A stretch of 36,186 bases of DNA from an uncultured Alphaproteobacteria bacterium (lineage in GTDB: Bacteria > Pseudomonadota > Alphaproteobacteria > Bin95), in NCBI GenBank assembly GCA_937891825.1, contig CALAHN010000108.1, positions 1 to 36,186 on the forward strand, in the 5' to 3' direction. Made by a program: the position numbers and the translations under genes. Within the stretch, counting starts at the first letter, position 1; each line of letters begins with the position of its first letter. Below the pieces are notes generated by a model. It saw nothing but the letters and a program-made list of their open reading frames with translations. It did not search any database and was not told the origin of the DNA. Shown here piece after piece: positions 32,101 through 36,186 of this stretch.

Positions 32101-34081
32101 CTACTCGGTCAGCGGCGCGGGCGACGTGAACGGCGATGGGTTCGCCGACGTGATCGTGGGCGCGACAGGCGCCACGGACGGCGGCGGCGTCAAGACCGGC
32201 GCCGGCTATGTCGTATTCGGCAAGGCGGGCGGTTTCAGTGCGACGCTGAATCTTGCCGCGCTCGACGGCGCGGACGGGTTCAAGCTCGAAGGCGCCGTAT
32301 TGAACGACTTTACCGGCTCCGCTGTCAGCAGCGCCGGCGATTTTAACGGCGATGGGTTCGACGATCTCCTGATCGGCGCGCGGTTGGCTGATCCGACAAA
32401 CAGGGGAGCAGCGGGCCAGAGCTTCGTCGTGTTTGGACGCGCGTCCGGGTTCGGCGCAGTTCTGGACCTAGCGAGCATCGATGGCGTCAACGGCTTCCGG
32501 ATTGACGGCGCCAATGTGAACGCCCAAAGCGGCGGCGCGGTCAGCGGCGGGGGCGATGTCAATGGCGACGGCTTCGATGACCTGATCGTCGGCGCCCGCT
32601 TTGCCGCGAGCGCCGGGGGCGAAAGCTATGTGATTTTCGGCTTCGCGACGGGCCTTGAGACGGATTTTGGGGGCGCGGGCGACGATGTCCTGATCGGCGA
32701 CGCCAATGCCAATGCCCTCGTCGGCGGCCAGGGCGATGACACGCTCCGCGGCGGCGGCGGCCGCGATGCCCTCAGAGGCGGGGCCGGCGACGATGTCGCG
32801 GAAGCAGCGAGCGGCGCCTTCCGGAAGTTCGACGGCGGCGCCGGCTTCGATACGCTGCGGCTGACGGCGACGAACCTCGCGCTCGATTTTACCGGCGTCG
32901 GCGACGGCCGGCTGGCGGATGTCGAGGCCATCGATCTTGCCGCCGCAGGGTCGCGCGTGACCCTCGATGCGCTGACGATCCTTGGCCTCTCGGAAACATC
33001 GAACAGCGTCACGGTGACCGGCGGCGCCGCGAACCGGCTGATCCTCGCCGACGAAGGATGGTCTCTCGCGCTCAACAGCGGATCGACCCGGACCTTCGCC
33101 AAGGGCGAGGCGCGGTTCGTCGTGGCCGAAACCCTGAGCATCGATGTCGTCGGTTCGGCGGGCGCGGACAGTCTGCTCGGCGGGTCGGGCGACGACATCC
33201 TGAATGGGCGGGGCGGCAATGACAGCCTGGACGGCGGCGGCGGCTCGGGCGACCTCGCGGATTATTCCGACGCGCTCCTCGCCGTCGGCGTCAATCTGAC
33301 CAGCGGCAGCGGAACCGACGGCGAGGGCGGCGTCGACAGCCTGATCCGGATCGAGAACATCCTGGGGACGGCGCAAGACGATGTCCTGATCGGCAATAGC
33401 GCCGCCAATATCCTGCGCGGCGGCGACGGCTTCGACCGGATCGACGGCCGCGCCGGCGCCGACCGGATGGAAGGCGGGGCCGGCGACGACCTCTATACCG
33501 TCACGGATGTGGGCGATGTTGTCGTGGAGCTTGCGGGCGAAGGGACGCGCGACCGCATCAACGCGTTCGTCGACTTCACCAATCCGGAGAATGTCGAAAT
33601 TCTGGTCGGCAAGTTCGCGGCGGTCGGCCTGCGTCTGACGGGCAGCAGCCTCAGGGATCAGATAACGGGGGCGAACAAGATCAACTCGCCGGATACGATC
33701 CTCGGCCTCGATGGCAACGATCAACTGATCGGATTGGTCGGCGACGACATTCTGGACGGCGGCGCCGGCATCGACCGAATTTTCGCGAACAGCGGCAACG
33801 ACCGGATCATCGGCGGAACCGGCAATGACCGGATGACCGGCCAGCAGGGCGTCGACACGTTCGTCTTTGCGCCGGGCGACGGCAACGACCGCATCACCGA
33901 CTTCAATACCGCCCAGGATCTGCTTGACCTGACGGCGTTCAATTTCGCGAACTTCGCCGCCGTTCAGGCGCTGACCAGCCAGACCGGCGGCGGCGCGCTG
34001 ATCGATCTGGCGGGGCCGAACTCGATTGTGCTCGAAGGCGTCGCGGCGGCGGCGCTGGGAGCGGAAGACGTGCTGATTTAG
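29150..34081 (+). CDS. Giant FG-GAP/RTX calcium-binding repeat protein
   Basis: This protein has about 1643 residues (ATG 29150 with GGTGGA eight bases before; GTG 29138 is an alternative). Block 1 (29165-30640) has seven FG-GAP repeats of about 72 residues, each with a LAGLDGADGFRLDGI-type opening, SVSGAGDVNGDGFADLIIGA with the calcium loop DxNxDGxxD, and ESYVVFG. A first RTX segment (30660-30800) and a 150-residue spacer with VEAIDL follow. Block 2 (31166-32650) has seven more repeats, then a second spacer and several GGxGxD RTX runs (33160-33850). The C-terminus ends FVFAPGDGNDRITDFN then EDVLI, typical of type I secretion substrates. No signal peptide and no type I secretion genes are in the window. 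It is likely a secreted or surface calcium-binding adhesin-like protein. Confidence 0.9.
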   Translation: MQVISLAGLDGTDGFRLDGINVLDQSGISVSGAGDVDGDGFADLIIGAFRAGSTGESYVVFGRASGFSAALDLAGLDGADGFRMVGISSNDESGRSVSGAGDVNGDGFADLIIGARFADPNGVDLSGESYVVFGQGSGFSASLDLADLDGADGFRLDGIDVQDQSGHSVSGAGDVNGDGFADVIVGAFGGAPNVVGQAGESYVVFGQGAGFTVSVDLADLDGTDGFRLDGIDANDRSGNSVSGAGDINGDGFDDLIIGAFFADPNGNEYAGESYVIFGRASGFTASLALAGLDGTDGFRLDGINENDLSGASISGAGDVNGDGFDDLIIGAYFAAPNGEAYAGESYVVFGKVAGFTAGFDLASLDGSDGFRLNGIIAYDQNGFSVGGAGDVNGDGFADFIIGARYADPNGDSGAGETYVVFGRASGFVANLDLADLDGADGFRLEGIDEADQSGRSVTGAGDVNGDGFDDLVVGAPGADPNGVNAAGESYVVFGFDTGAVTHQGTAAADILTGDANDNVLIGGLGADLLTGGGGGDVFRAGAGDDVLAVADADFLQADGGAGVDTLRLTGAGLTLDLTGQLAARIANVEAIDLVGAGAGVRLTGLSVRNLSDSSNTVRITGDATTTLTLTDAGWTRAFGGDAVLLRNGAGVLIVDPKVNIAASAGIGVGLLDLGTLDGQNGFRLNGVAANDRSGASVGDVGDFNGDGFDDVIVGAYNAAPDGANGAGESYLIFGKASGFAASIDLAGLDGADGVRLRGVDQFDNSGRAVSGAGDMNGDGLADLIIGAKYADADGKQDAGETYVLFGTASPLGASFNLNALDGADGFRLDGVNLTDYSGIAVDGAGDVNGDGFADLIVGATGIIGAPYFPNGGNESYVIFGAAASFPASIDLAGLDGADGLRLNGIAATDQSGRAVAAAGDVNGDGFADVIIGSPRADYGAVANRGESYVVFGKAAGFTAELDLVSLDGADGFRIIGEGAADNSGYSVSGAGDVNGDGFADVIVGATGATDGGGVKTGAGYVVFGKAGGFSATLNLAALDGADGFKLEGAVLNDFTGSAVSSAGDFNGDGFDDLLIGARLADPTNRGAAGQSFVVFGRASGFGAVLDLASIDGVNGFRIDGANVNAQSGGAVSGGGDVNGDGFDDLIVGARFAASAGGESYVIFGFATGLETDFGGAGDDVLIGDANANALVGGQGDDTLRGGGGRDALRGGAGDDVAEAASGAFRKFDGGAGFDTLRLTATNLALDFTGVGDGRLADVEAIDLAAAGSRVTLDALTILGLSETSNSVTVTGGAANRLILADEGWSLALNSGSTRTFAKGEARFVVAETLSIDVVGSAGADSLLGGSGDDILNGRGGNDSLDGGGGSGDLADYSDALLAVGVNLTSGSGTDGEGGVDSLIRIENILGTAQDDVLIGNSAANILRGGDGFDRIDGRAGADRMEGGAGDDLYTVTDVGDVVVELAGEGTRDRINAFVDFTNPENVEILVGKFAAVGLRLTGSSLRDQITGANKINSPDTILGLDGNDQLIGLVGDDILDGGAGIDRIFANSGNDRIIGGTGNDRMTGQQGVDTFVFAPGDGNDRITDFNTAQDLLDLTAFNFANFAAVQALTSQTGGGALIDLAGPNSIVLEGVAAAALGAEDVLI
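29165..30640 (+). repeat. First seven-fold FG-GAP repeat block (about 216-nt period)
   Basis: Seven tandem coding repeats, six of them 67 or 72 codons long before the last, share long near-identical DNA words such as GGCGACGTCAACGGCGACGG. They code one complete seven-bladed beta-propeller of the integrin-alpha type. High similarity at DNA level suggests recent duplication or gene conversion. They have no spacer-repeat alternation and are not a CRISPR. Confidence 0.85.
31166..32650 (+). repeat. Second seven-fold FG-GAP repeat block
   Basis: Seven further repeats start at LGTLDGQNGF and end before the second RTX run. They are more diverged from each other than those in block 1, and include variants with lost elements, such as GDFNGDGFDD in repeats 1 and 6 and TDYSGIAVDGAG in repeat 3. 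Each repeat still holds a calcium loop. Confidence 0.85.
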
Positions 34082-34875
34082 GCTTGCAGGAAGACCGGAA
34101 AGGGCGCCGCGGTCACGATCTTTTTGGTCGCCCGGCCCAGGCCTGCGATATCGGCGCTGCCGCTTTCCCCGTAGGCGCCGGCGACCAGCATCCCGGCGCC
34201 GACCGCCTGAACCGCCGCAATCAGGGCGCGGCCACGGGCGCGGGCGGTCAGGTGATCGGAATCGTAATGCTCGACATGGGGCTGAATGCCGTAGTCCTTG
34301 AGGTATGCGGTCAGGACGTTTGTCGGCAGGTCCCGCTGTCCGGAGCCGAGCAGGATGACCGCATCCTCCGCCTTTTGCAGCAGCGGCAGGGCGGAGCGCA
34401 CAGACCGGGCCGATTGGGCGGCGCCGTTCCAGGCGATGGCGATCCGGGCCGGCATGGCGGCCGGCGGCGTCGGCGGCGTGATCATGACAGGGCGGCCGGT
34501 CTCGAACAGCGCCGCGTTCAATTGCGCCGCCTGGGGGCCTTCTTCCGCCGACAGGCGCTCGACGATCACGAGGTCATGGCCGTATCCGGCGGCGGCGATG
34601 GCCTCCGCGGCGTCGCCCTGAAACACCTGAAAGGTCGCGGTCTGGCCGGCGCAAACCGTATTGAAAGCGGCTTCGGCACGGGCGGCGGCTTCGGCGGGGG
34701 CGGCGGTCGCCGGGGCCGCAAAGACGGATTCCGCGAAGGTGTACAAGGTTGCGCCCTGGGCATTCGGATGCAGCACGGTCAGGCGGCTGCCGGTGGCGCG
34801 GGCGAACGCGAGCGCGCAACACAGCGATTCCGTGTCATTCTCGCTGCCGTCGATCAGAATCAAGATACTTTTCAT
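34078..34875 (-). CDS. Universal stress protein (two-domain USP)
   Basis: This 265-residue cytoplasmic protein has two USP folds. The N-terminal half starts MKSILILIDGSENDTESL; the second half has IAIAWNGAAQSARSVRSALPLL and the late ATP-site-like GAYGESGSADIAGLGRATKKI, a changed form of the usual G-2-G-9-G-S/T motif, so nucleotide binding is uncertain. The gene is convergent with the giant FG-GAP gene; their stops overlap by four bases. It is the only gene in its direction here and has its own leader with a partial hairpin sequence. The role is probably stress response. Confidence 0.9.
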   Translation of the reverse strand: MKSILILIDGSENDTESLCCALAFARATGSRLTVLHPNAQGATLYTFAESVFAAPATAAPAEAAARAEAAFNTVCAGQTATFQVFQGDAAEAIAAAGYGHDLVIVERLSAEEGPQAAQLNAALFETGRPVMITPPTPPAAMPARIAIAWNGAAQSARSVRSALPLLQKAEDAVILLGSGQRDLPTNVLTAYLKDYGIQPHVEHYDSDHLTARARGRALIAAVQAVGAGMLVAGAYGESGSADIAGLGRATKKIVTAAPFPVFLQA

Positions 34876-34897
34876 GGTCAGTTCCCCCTGGCTCCAA

Positions 34898-34911
34898 CCA
34901 CGCTTAGGCGG
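34898..34911 (+). repeat. Possible half copy of the hairpin element
   Basis: CCACGCTTAGGCGG at 34898-34911 matches the left arm and inner GGCG of cores A and B, and the preceding GCTCCAACC also occurs before core A at 1384-1392. The right arm is missing. It lies upstream of the universal stress protein gene. It may be a decayed or truncated copy, or chance. Confidence 0.3.
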
Positions 34912-35043
34912 ATACGCTTTTCACCACAATCCCCGAAAGCGCGGCGATGACCAGAGCCTGGCGCGCGAGCGGCCGGTCCGCTGATTGACTTCGAGGCGCC
35001 GGACCTTACGATTTGCCGCCAACCCATTCAGGAGAAACGCCCC

Positions 35044-35355
35044 ATGTCCCGTGTTCATGTCATCGCCGTCATTCAGACCAAACCCGGCAAGCGCGACGAT
35101 GTCCTCAAGCTCTTCAAGGCCAATGTGTCGGCGGTGCTGGCCGAGGACGGCTGCATCGAATATGGCGCGACGGTCGATTGCGCCGCCGCTACATTCGCCG
35201 CGCCCTACGGCCCCGATACGTTTGTCGTCGTGGAGAAGTGGGCGAGCCTCGACGCCCTGAAGGCCCACGGCGCCTCGCCTCACATGAAAGCCTACGGGGC
35301 GAGCACCAAGGAGATGCTCGCCGAGCGCACGATCCACATCATGTCCGACGCCTGA
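35044..35355 (+). CDS. Putative quinol monooxygenase (ABM/YgiN-like)
   Basis: This small protein of 103 residues has an antibiotic-biosynthesis-monooxygenase fold. It starts VHVIAVIQTKPGKRDDVLKLF, then EDGCIEYGATVD near 35-46 and FVVVEKWASLDALKAHGASPHMKAY, the standard ABM order with the late H-x3-P-H pattern. Relatives oxidise quinols or act as dimeric helpers without cofactor. AGGAG stands ten bases before the ATG. It precedes the HpaB-like gene by 97 bp, a pairing that fits aromatic-ring oxidation. The gap has a hairpin at 35402-35424. Confidence 0.9.
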   Translation: MSRVHVIAVIQTKPGKRDDVLKLFKANVSAVLAEDGCIEYGATVDCAAATFAAPYGPDTFVVVEKWASLDALKAHGASPHMKAYGASTKEMLAERTIHIMSDA

Positions 35356-35401
35356 CCGGCCGGCGGCGTCCCGGTCCGGGGCGCCACCATGCGGAGCCGA
35401 T

Positions 35402-35424
35402 GATGGCGTTTCGCGGACGCCATC
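35402..35424. other. Short hairpin between the ABM and HpaB-like genes
   Basis: GATGGCGT and ACGCCATC pair across a seven-base loop. No T-run follows. It may modulate read-through between the two genes, or be incidental in GC-rich DNA. Confidence 0.3.
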
Positions 35425-35452
35425 GACCCAAAGCCGGAAGGGCGCGTCACCG

Positions 35453-36137
35453 ATGACCCAAGCGATCAAAAATGCGGCGGACCATGTCGCGAGCTTGCGA
35501 GACAGCCGCCAAGTCTATCTGGACGGCAAGCGCATCGCGGACGTGACGACGGACCCCGCGTTCCGGAATTCGGTGCAGTCGGCGGCGAACCTCTACGATT
35601 TTCAGGCCGATCCGGCGAACGCCGAATTGATGACCTTCCCATCCCCCACGACCGGCCGGCGCGTCAATCGCGCCTGGCAGATGCCGCGCTCCTATGCGGA
35701 ACTGGCGAAGCGCCGGGAAGCGCTGGTCGCCTGGGCGGAGCAGCATGGCGGCTTCATGGGCCGCTCGCCAGACCATCTGGCGTCCGCCGTGACCGGCCAG
35801 CTCATGGGCATCGATCTCTTCAAGGCATATGACGCGAAGCGGGCGCAAGCTTTCTGGGACTATTACGTCTATGCCCGGGACAACGACTTGTTCCTGACCT
35901 ACGTGATCATCAATCCCCAGGTCGACCGCAGCAAGGCGGCCTCGGACCTCGTCGAAGACCCGATGATGAAGATTGTCGACGAGGACAGCACCGGCGTCAC
36001 GGTGCGCGGCGCCAAGATGCTCGGCACCTCCTCGATCATGGCGAACGAGGTCTTCGTGGCGCATCTCCAGCCATTGAAGCCGACCGAGGCGGACTATGCG
36101 ATTTCCTTCGCGGTCCCGATGGCGACCCAGGGCCTCA
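35453..36137 (+). pseudogene. 4-hydroxyphenylacetate 3-monooxygenase-type flavoprotein, interrupted (HpaB-like)
   Basis: This is the N-terminal 228 codons of a group D flavin monooxygenase; intact members have near 500. Family marks are RVYLDGKRI-like opening (here RQVYLDGKRIADVT), RSPDHLASAVTGQLMG, LTYVIINPQVDRSK, DSTGVTVRGAKMLGTSS and YAISFAVPMATQGL. The frame then meets the insertion-sequence end (GAGCC at 36138) and stops after GLRA. The C-terminal FAD and substrate helices are missing, so the product would be inactive unless the insertion is an assembly feature. GGAAGG lies about ten bases before the ATG. Substrate is probably a phenol; a flavin reductase partner is not here. Confidence 0.87.
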
Positions 36138-36186
36138 GAGCCTGAATCAAAAGATCATGAAGGCTTGCAATGGGTTGCGATCCTTC
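36138..36186 (+). mobile_element. End of an IS5-family-like insertion sequence (right contig edge)
   Basis: This is the reverse complement of bases 1-49, identical over all 49 positions, and flanked by TCA at 36135-36137. It starts GAGCCTGAATCA and runs off the contig. It cuts the HpaB-like gene. Only the end is seen; transposase and the other end are outside the window. Confidence 0.65.

Noticed and set aside
32468-33724. Minus-strand open frame of over 400 codons in the RTX region
   Set aside because: It is antisense to the GGxGxD repeats, whose regular codons keep the opposite strand open. There is no independent support.
1-36186. Terminal inverted repeats considered as ends of a linear plasmid or phage
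   Set aside because: Both repeats interrupt chromosomal-type genes in mid-frame and are next to the same TCA trinucleotide. No replication, partition or phage genes are present.

Overview
The window is a GC-rich, densely coded 36.2-kb stretch that looks like a complete assembled contig from an alphaproteobacterium, probably of the Rhodospirillales type. The basis is high-GC codon use, many ATGA/GTGA gene overlaps, and a catabolic gene content rich in molybdenum hydroxylase, LLM flavoprotein, DUF3179, acetamidase and HpaB-type genes. No ribosomal or other marker gene is present, so this placement is inference. No tRNA, rRNA, CRISPR array, phage gene or complete transposase was found.

Edges: bases 1-49 and 36138-36186 are the same 49-nt sequence in inverted orientation, each next to a TCA trinucleotide. 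Each copy cuts a gene: proV at its Walker A motif on the left, an hpaB-like flavin monooxygenase on the right. I read them as the ends of two copies of an IS5-family-like insertion sequence at which assembly stopped.

Layout: (1) 1-2519, minus strand: glycine betaine/proline-type ABC importer in the order proX-proW-proV(cut), preceded by an unusually AT-rich 0.25-kb leader. (2) 2918-7840, minus strand: FAD amine oxidase, aldo/keto reductase, polysaccharide deacetylase/allantoinase-like protein, SDR dehydrogenase and BASS-family permease, a probable catabolic and uptake operon. (3) 8041-12002, plus strand: OmpR-type response regulator, metallo-beta-lactamase-fold hydrolase, SAM methyltransferase and membrane class III nucleotide cyclase, a possible cyclic-nucleotide signalling group. 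(4) 12058-14548, plus: acetamidase/formamidase, DehI-like protein, nitroreductase. (5) 14610-17447, minus: thiolase-fold protein, DUF35 zinc-ribbon/OB protein, amidohydrolase; the first two resemble the Ltp2/ChsH2 aldolase type. (6) 17586-19956, plus: exported amidohydrolase, YtkA-like protein and di-heme peroxidase, each overlapping the next by 4 nt, convergent with an exported DUF3179 protein. (7) 21543-29020: iron-dependent alcohol dehydrogenase/maleylacetate reductase-like gene divergent from a six-gene operon (LLM flavoprotein, two-subunit Mo hydroxylase, VOC protein, Ntn asparaginase, type II haloacid dehalogenase), which looks like an oxidative pathway for a nitrogen-containing compound. 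(8) 29150-34081: a giant FG-GAP/RTX protein with two seven-repeat blocks, convergent with a universal stress protein. (9) 35044-end: quinol monooxygenase-like protein and the cut hpaB-like gene.

The most unusual signal outside genes is a family of intergenic hairpins at about 1383-1452, 2832-2912, 14557-14600 and 19982-20062. They align without gaps over up to 81 nt, and their stem arms differ by compensating base changes. They lie at gene 3' ends or, in one case, between proX and proW. I could not match them to a named repeat family.
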